Positions 1-6,362 of a stretch of 7,137 nucleotides of DNA are shown here, piece by piece (the first letter of the stretch is position 1; each line of letters starts with the position of its first letter). Below the pieces are notes generated by a model that did not search any database, was not told where the DNA came from, and saw nothing but the letters and a program-made list of their open reading frames with translations. The stretch comes from Candidatus Cloacimonadota bacterium (lineage in GTDB: Bacteria; Cloacimonadota; Cloacimonadia; Cloacimonadales; TCS61): the NCBI GenBank assembly GCA_030638385.1, contig DAOWES010000181.1, forward strand, positions 1 to 7,137. The letters are read 5' to 3'. The position numbers were made by a program, and so were the translations under genes.

Positions 1-693
1 CCCAAAACTTCCGAAATCTTAAATTTCATCTCCACCTATCTATATTATGGTAGAGATTTGGAAGGCAAAAGCATCTTAGTTACTGCCGGAGCCAACCAAG
101 AGCAAATTGATCCAATGCGCTATATAACTAATAAATCTTCCGGTAAGATGGGTTTGGCACTTGCACGTGCTGCTCATATTCGCGGAGCAAAAGTAAAACT
201 AATTTACGCTGCCATCTCGGAACCTGTTCCGGAATATTTTGCTAGCGAACAAGCAATTACAGCTTCCGAACTACATAAATCGGTAATTAATAATTATCGA
301 AATTTCGAGACGATTATTATGGCGGCAGCAGTTGCAGATTATACTCCGGCCAATTCTTCCCAGCAAAAAATTAAGAAAAGCGGAGACCTGAATATAGAGC
401 TGAAACGTACCACAGACATTTTAGCAGAATTGGGAGCAAATAAATCTAGCGAACAATACTTAGTAGGATTCGCTGCGGAATCGGAAAACATTACAGCCAA
501 TGCCAAAGCAAAATTAACTAAAAAGAAAATTGATATGATCATAGCCAATAACTTAAATGTTTCGGGCAAAGATACTACCGAAATCGAAATAATTACTATG
601 GAAAACAATATTACCATTAAGGGCAGTAAATTTGAAATTGCTCACAAAATACTTGAGGCTGTTTTTTCTAAAAAACCGGAACAAAAAAGATGA
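1..693 (+). CDS. coaBC: CoaBC, C-terminal CoaB (phosphopantothenate-cysteine ligase) part; 5' end outside window
   Basis: CoaB joins 4'-phosphopantothenate to cysteine using a nucleotide triphosphate (CTP in most bacteria), a step of coenzyme A synthesis in the cytoplasm; in the usual bifunctional protein an N-terminal CoaC decarboxylase domain precedes it. The frame is open from base 1, giving 230 residues. The residues before the TTG at 58, including GRDLEGKSILVTAG, match the linker into the CoaB domain, so TTG 58 is an internal codon and not a start. Visible signature: YITNKSSGKMG at 121-153, whose Asn (130-132) corresponds to E. coli Dfp Asn210; AAAVADYTP near 330; KIKK at 367-378, matching the Lys289 motif; VGFAAES; and IANNL near 541. 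The usual TAGPTxE loop reads TAGANQE here. The last codon overlaps the next ATG as ATGA, so this is an operon member. Whether the CoaC half is intact cannot be seen. Confidence 0.95.
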   Translation, partial: PKTSEILNFISTYLYYGRDLEGKSILVTAGANQEQIDPMRYITNKSSGKMGLALARAAHIRGAKVKLIYAAISEPVPEYFASEQAITASELHKSVINNYRNFETIIMAAAVADYTPANSSQQKIKKSGDLNIELKRTTDILAELGANKSSEQYLVGFAAESENITANAKAKLTKKKIDMIIANNLNVSGKDTTEIEIITMENNITIKGSKFEIAHKILEAVFSKKPEQKR

Positions 694-1433
694 ATGACAC
701 AATAATTATTACCGGCGCAAATGGCAATGTAGGAGCTTTCTTTGCTCATGAATATGCTGCTAAAAAGCAAAAGCTTATATTAATCGCTCACAAATCTGAT
801 CAGAGAATTGCTGATTTAAGAAATAATAAAAACGTTGAAATTATTTTCATAGATCTGGCAAATTTAGCTGAAACAAAAGCAAAAATTGACGAAATAATTA
901 TCAAAACCGGTTGGAAGCCAACTCGCCTCATTCACACAGCCACAGTCCGCAGCCACGACTTCAAACCCTTGGTTGAAACTGAGCCGGAATTGTGGTCGAA
1001 CATTATCAACACAAATATTATGGGAACCTTTAATCTGCTAAAATCGGTTCTTCCCCATTTCATTGCCAATCAATATGGAAAGATTGTACTTTTCGCTTCC
1101 AATGTCACTCGCATCGGCTTACCAAAAGGTTCGGCTTACTCCGCCTCCAAAGCAGCCATCGCTAATCTTTCCCGAACTTTGGCTGTGGAAGAAGCAAATC
1201 ACAATATCATCATCAACACTGTTTCACCCGGCCCGATTCGAATTGATGAATCTAGCTTTTCAGAGAGTTATCGCAAATTCCGTGAAGAATACTATGAAGA
1301 GAAATTACGTGAAATCCCCTTAAAACGTTGTGCAACTTTCGGTGACCTTTTTGGCATCTGCAATTTCTTGCTCTCGGAAGATAATTCATACATCACAGGT
1401 GAAGAATTTTACATCACAGGCGGAAAGCTTTAA
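690..1433 (+). CDS. Short-chain dehydrogenase/reductase (FabG-like SDR)
   Basis: This is a 247-residue NAD(P)(H)-dependent oxidoreductase of the SDR superfamily, with the length of a classical SDR. The Rossmann glycine motif is TGANGNVG at residues 8-15. The catalytic set is present: Asn109 (in NTNIMG), Ser137 (FASNV), Tyr150 and Lys154 (YSASK), followed by the SPGPI motif at 179-183 and a C-terminal YITGEEFYITGG, typical of FabG relatives. Two things are odd. The glycine spacing TGxxGxxG is that of extended SDRs rather than the classical TGxxxGxG, and the usual NNAG after strand 4 reads HTAT (82-85). The ATG overlaps the coaB stop by 4 bases, so translation is probably coupled; there is no strong Shine-Dalgarno. 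The substrate cannot be told from sequence. The neighbours (CoA synthesis, envelope proteins) do not settle whether it acts on an acyl chain, a sugar or something else. Confidence 0.9.
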   Translation: MNDTIIITGANGNVGAFFAHEYAAKKQKLILIAHKSDQRIADLRNNKNVEIIFIDLANLAETKAKIDEIIIKTGWKPTRLIHTATVRSHDFKPLVETEPELWSNIINTNIMGTFNLLKSVLPHFIANQYGKIVLFASNVTRIGLPKGSAYSASKAAIANLSRTLAVEEANHNIIINTVSPGPIRIDESSFSESYRKFREEYYEEKLREIPLKRCATFGDLFGICNFLLSEDNSYITGEEFYITGGKL

Positions 1434-1436
1434 ACT

Positions 1437-2486
1437 ATGAAAAAAAACTTTCTCATTATTTTCTGTTTAATAAGCATCTCTGCCATTGCAAAATTGGAAT
1501 TCGCAGCTTATCCGGCCGGTGGATTTTCCAATGAAACAGGTATCGAAGCCGGCTTGCTCTCATATCTCAGATTTCTGCCAACACCCCCGGATTCTACTTC
1601 ACAATTCAATTCAGTGTACTTTCTTTCGAAATTCAGTACCAAAAAGCAATTTGTACTTCAGGTAACCCCGGATATTTTCTTCAAAAAAAATATTTATAAC
1701 ATATCTACGCCGTTGAAATTTCAACAATGGCCAACATCATATTATGGCATTGGCAATAGCACAGACATAAATAATTCTGAACGCTACACTCCCCTAATAT
1801 ATTCCGCCAAAATTTCGTTGAGCAGAAAAATAGTCGAAAAGATCTCTGCTTCAATACATTATGACTGGCAATCTTTTGAGATTATCAAACATAAAACAGG
1901 AAGTAAATTAGAAGTTTATAACTCCCCTTCCATCTCTTCCGGGGTTGGTTTCAAGCTTATCAGAAATAGTTCAAATGCTCATTATTATCCTACTTCCGGT
2001 AGCATACAAAAGTTTATTTTCACAAAATACAATTCTGCCATCGGTTCTGATAATGATTTTTCTAAATGTAGCTTTGATCTAAGAAAATATATAAGTTTGA
2101 ATAAACTTTGCGTTCTATCTTTTCAAGCTTATGCAGGATTTTCCCAAGGTGATATCCCTCTAAATAGAATGTATGAACTTGATGATTTCATGCGTGGGAT
2201 ACCTACCAATTTACATCCTGACGCCAATATCGCGGTAGTTTGCAGCGAATTTAAAATATTCCCCTGGCGAGGAGATTACTCAAAGCGAATCGGCTTTGCT
2301 ACATTCTTAGAAATTGGAAATGTTTTTGATGAATTTTCTAATTATGAAATCTCTGAAAATAAAATCAATTATGGTCTTGGATTTAGATATTCTCTCTTTT
2401 CCGGCGATCGCCTAAATTTCCGCTTTGATATTGGTTTTGGAGAAAATGGCTCTGAAATAACCATTAAGGCGCGTGAGGCTTTCTAA
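1437..2486 (+). CDS. Omp85/D15-type outer-membrane beta-barrel protein without POTRA domains
   Basis: This is a 349-residue exported protein. Residues 1-18 form a signal peptide (KK, then a hydrophobic stretch, ending SAIA before Lys19), consistent with signal peptidase I; no lipobox is seen. The mature part resembles the barrel of BamA/TamA-family proteins (bacterial surface antigen D15): YYGIGNSTD at 102-110, YYPTSGS at 183-189 like the conserved PxxG strand, MRGIP at 252-256 like the (V/I)RGF/Y motif of loop 6, EFKIFPW around 271, FLEIGNVFD at 290-298, and a final aromatic strand ending in Phe349, as expected for an outer-membrane insertion signal. The barrel begins almost directly after the signal peptide, so there is no room for POTRA repeats, unlike BamA or TamA. 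It starts 3 bases after the SDR stop, and its stop overlaps the next start as TAATG. A role in outer-membrane assembly or transport is inferred from the family; the actual client is unknown. Confidence 0.82.
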   Translation: MKKNFLIIFCLISISAIAKLEFAAYPAGGFSNETGIEAGLLSYLRFLPTPPDSTSQFNSVYFLSKFSTKKQFVLQVTPDIFFKKNIYNISTPLKFQQWPTSYYGIGNSTDINNSERYTPLIYSAKISLSRKIVEKISASIHYDWQSFEIIKHKTGSKLEVYNSPSISSGVGFKLIRNSSNAHYYPTSGSIQKFIFTKYNSAIGSDNDFSKCSFDLRKYISLNKLCVLSFQAYAGFSQGDIPLNRMYELDDFMRGIPTNLHPDANIAVVCSEFKIFPWRGDYSKRIGFATFLEIGNVFDEFSNYEISENKINYGLGFRYSLFSGDRLNFRFDIGFGENGSEITIKAREAF

Positions 2487-3235
2487 TGAAAAAAATATTA
2501 ATCTTCCTATCATTAATTATCTTTTGCCAATTATCAGCTTATGAAATAGGAGAAGAACTCACTTTCAAGTTAAATTATGGCTTCATAAACGCCGGTAGCT
2601 CTAGCATCAAAATAAATAAAACCACATACAAAGATACTATAAGTTGCCTGCAAATATATTCTGAATCTCGAACAAATGACTTCTTTGATAAAATATTTAA
2701 AGTTCGTGATAAAATTGAATCTATATGGGATAAAAATCAAAATCACTCATATAGATTTTCCAAAAATCTGCAGGAAGGCAAATACCGCCAACGACGCATT
2801 CACTACTATTATCCCCAACAAAATTTAACTATATATTTAAAAAAAGATAAAAAAGCTACCGATTTTAAAGAAAAACACTTTGCAATCCCCGCCAATACCC
2901 ACGATATTCTTAGCGCTTTTTATTGGCTGAGAGAGCAAAAGCTGACAGTTGGCGATACGCTATCTATCAATATCACAGTTGATGGCAAAAGCTATGTTGC
3001 GGATTTAAAGATATTAAGAACAGAAAAGATCAACAGCATTTTTGGAGAAAAAGAGTGTTTCGTTATCGAGCCAATGTTGCAAAGTGAAGCTATATTTAAA
3101 CAAACGGGGAAAATTCATATTTGGATTAGCAATGATAATCATCAAATCCCTTTAAAGATAGAAAGTAAAATTGTTTTTGGAAGCTTTCAGGCCATATTAA
3201 AAGAGGTTAAAAATGTCACTTACAAAAAAAAGTAG
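2486..3235 (+). CDS. Secreted DUF3108 family protein
   Basis: This is a 249-residue protein with a signal peptide at about residues 1-18 (MKK, hydrophobic core, ending QLSA before Tyr19), so it should be periplasmic or envelope-facing. The remainder follows the DUF3108 pattern: YEIGEELTFKLNYGFINAG at 19-37, FKVRDKIES at 71-79, NLQEGKY at 94-100, the most recognisable block DILSAFYWLR at 140-149, GKIHIWISNDNHQIPLKI at 208-225, and FGSFQAIL at 231-238. The family has no settled biochemical function that I can name. It is predicted to be beta-rich and is often found near outer-membrane genes. The start codon shares a base with the stop of the barrel gene (TAATG), with GAGG at 2475-2478 as ribosome-binding site, so the two are likely made together. 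Its 3' end overlaps queA by 23 bases. Confidence 0.85.
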   Translation: MKKILIFLSLIIFCQLSAYEIGEELTFKLNYGFINAGSSSIKINKTTYKDTISCLQIYSESRTNDFFDKIFKVRDKIESIWDKNQNHSYRFSKNLQEGKYRQRRIHYYYPQQNLTIYLKKDKKATDFKEKHFAIPANTHDILSAFYWLREQKLTVGDTLSINITVDGKSYVADLKILRTEKINSIFGEKECFVIEPMLQSEAIFKQTGKIHIWISNDNHQIPLKIESKIVFGSFQAILKEVKNVTYKKK

Positions 3236-4244
3236 CTATCATTACGATCTACCTGAAGAATTAATTGCCTTTGAACCAAATGAAAACCGTTCAGGATCTC
3301 GTTTAATGCATCTGCAAAAAGATTCCGGAGCTGTTTCTCATCATAATTTTTCAGACCTGGTTTCATTTCTTCATGAAGGTGATGTTATAGTTTTGAACAA
3401 TACCAAAGTTATTCCGGCCAGACTGTTAGGAAAAAAGCCTACAGGTGCCGAAGTAGAAGTTTTTTTATTAAACCAAATAGATACAAATAAATGGGAATGC
3501 TTAGTTAAACCCGGCAGAAAATTAAAACCGGGAGCAGAAGTAATCTTTTCAGAAAATCTTAGCTGTAAAATTTTAGATTATGCCGACGAAGGTGGTCGAA
3601 TTGTAGAATTTGAGTGGGCTGGTGATTTTTGGCAAATCTTGGAAAATGTAGGACACATGCCACTTCCTCCATACATCAAACGTGAAGCAGTGGAACAAGA
3701 TAAGCAAACTTACCAAACTGTTTATGCTGAGAAACGTGGTAGCGTGGCAGCCCCAACAGCCGGTTTGCATTTCACGGATGAGCTTCTTAGCCAACTTGAG
3801 CAAAAAGGTGTGGAAATTGTAGAAGTTATGCTTCATGTAGGTTTGGGAACTTTCAGACCGGTGAAAGAAGATGATATTTTAAATCATAAAATGCATAGCG
3901 AATATTGCCAAATTAGTGCCAAAAGTGCCCAAAAAATTAATACAGCCAAGCAAGAGGGTCGCAGAATTATTGCAGTGGGAACCACCAGTACCCGCACCCT
4001 TGAGAGTTTTGCCAAAGATGGCTTGGTGGAATCTGGGGCAAAATGGACAGAGATTTTCATATATCCGGGAATTAAATTGCAGATCATTGATGGATTAATT
4101 ACAAATTTCCATATGCCTGAATCTACTTTGATGATGCTCGTTTCTGCATTTGCCGGATATGAAAATATTATGAACGCATACAAAATTGCTGTTAAGGAAA
4201 AATACCGTTTTTTCAGTTATGGCGATTCTATGTTGATATTATAG
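3213..4244 (+). CDS. queA: S-adenosylmethionine:tRNA ribosyltransferase-isomerase (queuosine synthesis)
   Basis: QueA moves the ribosyl part of S-adenosylmethionine onto 7-aminomethyl-7-deazaguanine in tRNA and rearranges it to epoxyqueuosine, a cytoplasmic step in queuosine formation at the wobble position of tRNAs with GUN anticodons. At 343 residues it is full length, and the family blocks appear in order: YDLPEELIA (11-19), NNTKVIPARL (62-71), PLPPYIKR (150-157), YQTVYA and VAAPTAGLHF (167-187), LHVGLGTFRPV (207-217), GTTSTRTLE (256-264), LITNFHMPESTL (295-306) and FSYGDSM (334-340). The start at 3213 is preferred because AGAGG at 3202-3206 lies 6 bases upstream and the next Met is at residue 32, inside the conserved region. 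The start lies 23 bases inside the preceding gene, which suggests coupled translation. No key block is missing. Confidence 0.98.
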   Translation: MSLTKKSSYHYDLPEELIAFEPNENRSGSRLMHLQKDSGAVSHHNFSDLVSFLHEGDVIVLNNTKVIPARLLGKKPTGAEVEVFLLNQIDTNKWECLVKPGRKLKPGAEVIFSENLSCKILDYADEGGRIVEFEWAGDFWQILENVGHMPLPPYIKREAVEQDKQTYQTVYAEKRGSVAAPTAGLHFTDELLSQLEQKGVEIVEVMLHVGLGTFRPVKEDDILNHKMHSEYCQISAKSAQKINTAKQEGRRIIAVGTTSTRTLESFAKDGLVESGAKWTEIFIYPGIKLQIIDGLITNFHMPESTLMMLVSAFAGYENIMNAYKIAVKEKYRFFSYGDSMLIL

Positions 4245-4255
4245 ACGGAGAATTA

Positions 4256-4996
4256 ATGGATAGTTTTAAACACATCTTATTTGATGAAATATATACATTT
4301 GATAACATAAATAGCACTATGGCTAAATCGCTAAAATTGATAAAGGAACAACAAGCTAACGGAAATTTCTTAGTTGTTTCGAAAACTCAATCTTCCGGCA
4401 AAGGACGCAACAAAAATGGTTGGTTTTCTACCGATGGCGGTATTTACATGTCGGCAAACTTTTACGGCCTCATAGTAGAGTCCAACTTAACTCTTTTCGT
4501 GGGAAATTGCATTCATAAAGCTATTGTGGATTGCTTCCCATGCCTTAAGGAAGATCTTCAAATTAAGTGGCCAAACGATATTTATTTGGAAAATAAAAAA
4601 ATCTGCGGAATATTAAGCTCGCATCAACCCAAGCACCGCTATCACTCCATCGGCATTGGATTAAATACAAATATCGATGAATTTCCGCAAGAACTGGAGA
4701 AAACGGCAACGTCATTGTTAAATTCACTTCATTACCAAATTGATAACAAAGAAATTACCCAAAAAATTTTCGATTACTTCTCTTCTGATTTTCCTAAATA
4801 TATCGAGGACGGTCTTGAATATAAATATTTTAATGATAACTCCTTTTTAGCAAATAAGTACATTGTGCTTGATACAGATTTTGCTCAATACGAAGGTAAA
4901 TGCATCGGCATAAACAGTAAAGGGGCCTTATTAATTAAGCTAAAATCGGGAATGATACAACCATTTTATGCCGGCAGTGTGGTTTCTTGGAAATAG
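4256..4996 (+). CDS. birA: Biotin--[biotin carboxyl carrier protein] ligase, class I (no DNA-binding domain)
   Basis: The enzyme activates biotin as biotinyl-AMP and attaches it to a lysine of biotin carboxyl carrier domains (acetyl-CoA carboxylase, decarboxylase or pyruvate carboxylase type). The 246 residues show INSTMA (19-24), the biotinyl-AMP loop as SSGKGRNKNGW (46-56; usually GRGRxGRxW, so slightly divergent), KWPND (104-108), KKICGIL (114-120), whose Lys115 matches E. coli BirA Lys183, and GIGLNTNI (133-140). An SH3-like C-terminal part follows, with YEGKCIGINSKGALLIK and the end AGSVVSWK. The catalytic domain starts at the N-terminus, so the helix-turn-helix of class II BirA is absent and repression of biotin genes is not expected. 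GGAG at 4247-4250 is 5 bases before the ATG. It begins 11 bases after queA and is the last gene before the terminator. Confidence 0.94.
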   Translation: MDSFKHILFDEIYTFDNINSTMAKSLKLIKEQQANGNFLVVSKTQSSGKGRNKNGWFSTDGGIYMSANFYGLIVESNLTLFVGNCIHKAIVDCFPCLKEDLQIKWPNDIYLENKKICGILSSHQPKHRYHSIGIGLNTNIDEFPQELEKTATSLLNSLHYQIDNKEITQKIFDYFSSDFPKYIEDGLEYKYFNDNSFLANKYIVLDTDFAQYEGKCIGINSKGALLIKLKSGMIQPFYAGSVVSWK

Positions 4997-5087
4997 CTGA
5001 ATTATTAATACACACGCCTGATCGAGGGTGGAGTGAGAATAGAATTTTAAGAGAGAAATAACACTTTTCTACTTTTAAGGATAAAAT

Positions 5088-5125
5088 AAAAATCTCAGGC
5101 AAAATAATTTGTCTGAGATTTTTTT
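5088..5125 (+). terminator. Intrinsic terminator closing the coaBC-birA operon
   Basis: The arms AAAAATCTCAGGCAAA (5088-5103) and TTTGTCTGAGATTTTT (5108-5123) pair along 16 positions with a single G-U wobble around a 4-base ATAA loop, and the 3' arm ends in seven T. The 5' arm begins with a run of A, so the reverse transcript would also form a hairpin followed by U residues and the element could stop transcription from both sides. It lies about 90 bases after the birA stop and before the promoter-like elements of the TIR gene, so it separates two transcription units. Confidence 0.88.
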
Positions 5126-5276
5126 GTCTAAAAACTAGTTTTAAATCAATCATTGAATACCATCTCCCCCTCATCCAATTGGCCTTCTCCCATTTTACCA
5201 GCGACGGAACATAAAAATAAGAGAAAGCACAAAAAAGACAAAGCAGTTATAAGATGAAGCTATAATCATTCAATTA

Positions 5277-5304
5277 TTGACAGAATTTTTGCGAATTGGA
5301 AAAT
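5277..5304 (+). promoter_or_regulatory. Candidate sigma70-type promoter of the TIR gene
   Basis: A perfect TTGACA at 5277-5282 is followed, after 16 bases, by GAAAAT at 5299-5304, which matches TATAAT in 4 of 6 positions. Transcription would begin around 5311, about 30 bases before the start codon. The location just after a terminator and before an isolated gene supports it. The -10 is imperfect and the perfect TATAAT at 5261-5266 lies upstream of this -35, so an alternative promoter is possible. Confidence 0.45.
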
Positions 5305-5310
5305 TCCAAT
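5295..5310. promoter_or_regulatory. Perfect inverted repeat, possible operator over the -10
   Basis: ATTGGAA (5295-5301), AA, TTCCAAT (5304-5310) form a perfect 7-base dyad with a 2-base centre. It covers the candidate -10 of the TIR gene, the usual place for a repressor site. No regulator gene is in the window. A hairpin role is unlikely because the loop is only two bases. Confidence 0.4.
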
Positions 5311-5339
5311 AGAAGGATTTATTAACATGGGAGGAAAAA

Positions 5340-6128
5340 ATGTTTAGAAAAAGCAAAACTGAAAAGGATCTGCATTTACCCAAATTACTTACTTCACTAA
5401 CCGAAGCTTCAGAGATTATTTCTGCTCAAATTGGGAAAGGTGAAAAATTCTGTGATTTCGAGATAAAAGAAATAAATCAACTTCATTCGCTGGAATCGAA
5501 ATTTAAGAGTTGGAACAATGAAAATATTGAAATTCTAAAGAAAATCTTTGATATTAAAACAATTGCAACCGAATATGCCACCACCACTTGGTCATTTGGA
5601 AGTATATTAATTTCCAATTTAACTTTTGAAGAGAAAGCCCAAAAACTGAAAAATAAAATCTCACATAAAACCAATAAATTAAGATCAATTTATTCGACTT
5701 TAGAATTATTCAACAAAGATGCTGATGCGAAACAGATATATTTTGTTCATTCAAAAGATACAGTTGCCAGCAAACAAGTTATGGATTTTCTTAAAGCAGA
5801 AGGATTTTACTTGGTAATCATAAAACAATTATCTGATGCCGGCTCTACCATTATCGACAACATCGAAGCTAATCCGAATATAAAGCATGCAGTAATTATG
5901 TTAAGCCCGGATGAAAATAACGGCAATCATCCGGATTTGAATGTTCTACTTGAGCTTGGAATATTTGTGGGAAGTTTGGGAAGGGAAAATGTAAGTGCTT
6001 TGTATGAAGAACACACAATTCTTCCCACCGATTATCATGGATTTAAATATATTAATTTTGCAGAAAAGTGGGAAAAGACACTTCAAGATGAACTTAGATC
6101 ATCTATAAATAATGAAGAGAATAAATGA
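5340..6128 (+). CDS. TIR-like nucleotide-binding domain protein, candidate anti-phage effector
   Basis: This is a 262-residue soluble protein with two parts. Residues ~1-128 are a mostly helical domain I cannot name with certainty; its pattern (GKGEKFCDFEIKE, then KSWNNENIEILKKIFD at 56-71) resembles the N-terminal halves seen in other proteins with this TIR-like domain. Residues ~132-253 match the TIR-like domain PF10137 (CAP12/PycTIR type): IYFVHSKD (133-140), GSTIIDNIE (168-176), AVIMLSPDENNG (184-195), NVLLELGIFVGSLGREN (201-217) and a closing LPTDYHGFKYINF (228-240). Glu205, in LLELG, occupies the position of the catalytic Glu of NAD-cleaving TIR domains. The stretch before it, usually RxRQNV, reads HPDLNV, so the Arg and Gln are lost. 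GGGAGG at 5329-5334 is 5 bases before the ATG, a strong ribosome-binding site. No cyclase or partner gene is adjacent. NAD cleavage and defence are inferred from the family. Confidence 0.85.
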   Translation: MFRKSKTEKDLHLPKLLTSLTEASEIISAQIGKGEKFCDFEIKEINQLHSLESKFKSWNNENIEILKKIFDIKTIATEYATTTWSFGSILISNLTFEEKAQKLKNKISHKTNKLRSIYSTLELFNKDADAKQIYFVHSKDTVASKQVMDFLKAEGFYLVIIKQLSDAGSTIIDNIEANPNIKHAVIMLSPDENNGNHPDLNVLLELGIFVGSLGRENVSALYEEHTILPTDYHGFKYINFAEKWEKTLQDELRSSINNEENK

Positions 6129-6362
6129 TAATCTCCGAACCAAAACTACTAATAGACAAAGCCAAATGCAAACGAAATATCATTAAAATGCAAAAGAAAG
6201 TGGATGAAACCATTTGAAAATGCATTTGTTAAATCTCTTTCTCAAGAACATGGGATTATCAAATTTGAAGATAAATTACCGGAAGATATTCTAGTGGGTG
6301 ATCTTGTAGGGATTTTGCCAATTCATTCTTGTTTGAGTGCAAATTTATTAAGAAAAAATTAG
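6125..6362 (+). pseudogene. D-threonine aldolase / D-serine dehydratase-family (PLP) enzyme, internally deleted remnant
   Basis: The ATG at 6125 overlaps the TIR stop as ATGA and encodes 30 residues ending at TGA 6215-6217. They include EPKLLIDKAKCKRNIIKM, the N-terminus typical of the alanine-racemase-like D-threonine aldolase/DSD1 family (P-x-LLxD...NIxxM). From about 6201, in the +1 frame relative to this, 53 codons run to TAG 6360-6362 and match the C-terminal end of the same family: SLSQEHGIIKFED, then VGDLVGILPIHSC (6291-6332). The HSC triplet (6324-6332) corresponds to the HxC metal-binding pair of the C-terminal domain. Full-length members have roughly 360-380 residues, so nearly the whole TIM barrel, including the PLP-binding lysine, is missing. 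The two pieces are joined out of frame and the tail is also short. The remnant cannot be an enzyme. The overlap suggests it was once co-translated with the TIR gene. Confidence 0.8.

Larger units (their letters stand above)
4997..5339. other. Intergenic region between the birA operon and the TIR gene
   Basis: No convincing gene lies in these 343 bases; the open frames on the minus strand run straight through the terminator and lack family features. It holds the operon terminator (5088-5125), two patches richer in G and C than their surroundings (about 5013-5035 and 5160-5212), a perfect TATAAT at 5261-5266 without a good partner -35, a TTGACA at 5277-5282 and an inverted repeat at 5295-5310. 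The two GC-rich patches share a loose inverted match: GAGGGTGGAG at 5024-5033 against GAGGGGGAG read on the minus strand of 5168-5176. Confidence 0.7.

Noticed and set aside
58..60. TTG at 58 as the start of a free-standing CoaB protein
   Set aside because: The frame is open to base 1 and the preceding residues fit the CoaC-CoaB linker, so the gene most likely continues leftwards.
4935..5174. A 79-codon open frame on the minus strand
   Set aside because: It reads through the terminator hairpin and into the birA 3' end, and shows no ribosome-binding site or family feature.
5261..5266. Perfect TATAAT as main -10 for the TIR gene
   Set aside because: No acceptable -35 lies 16-18 bases upstream; it is kept only as an alternative.
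5327..5347. Six-codon leader frame ATG...TAG overlapping the TIR start, preceded by AGAAGG
   Set aside because: Too short to judge. Its ATG lies next to the strong GGGAGG of the main start, and chance is the simplest explanation.
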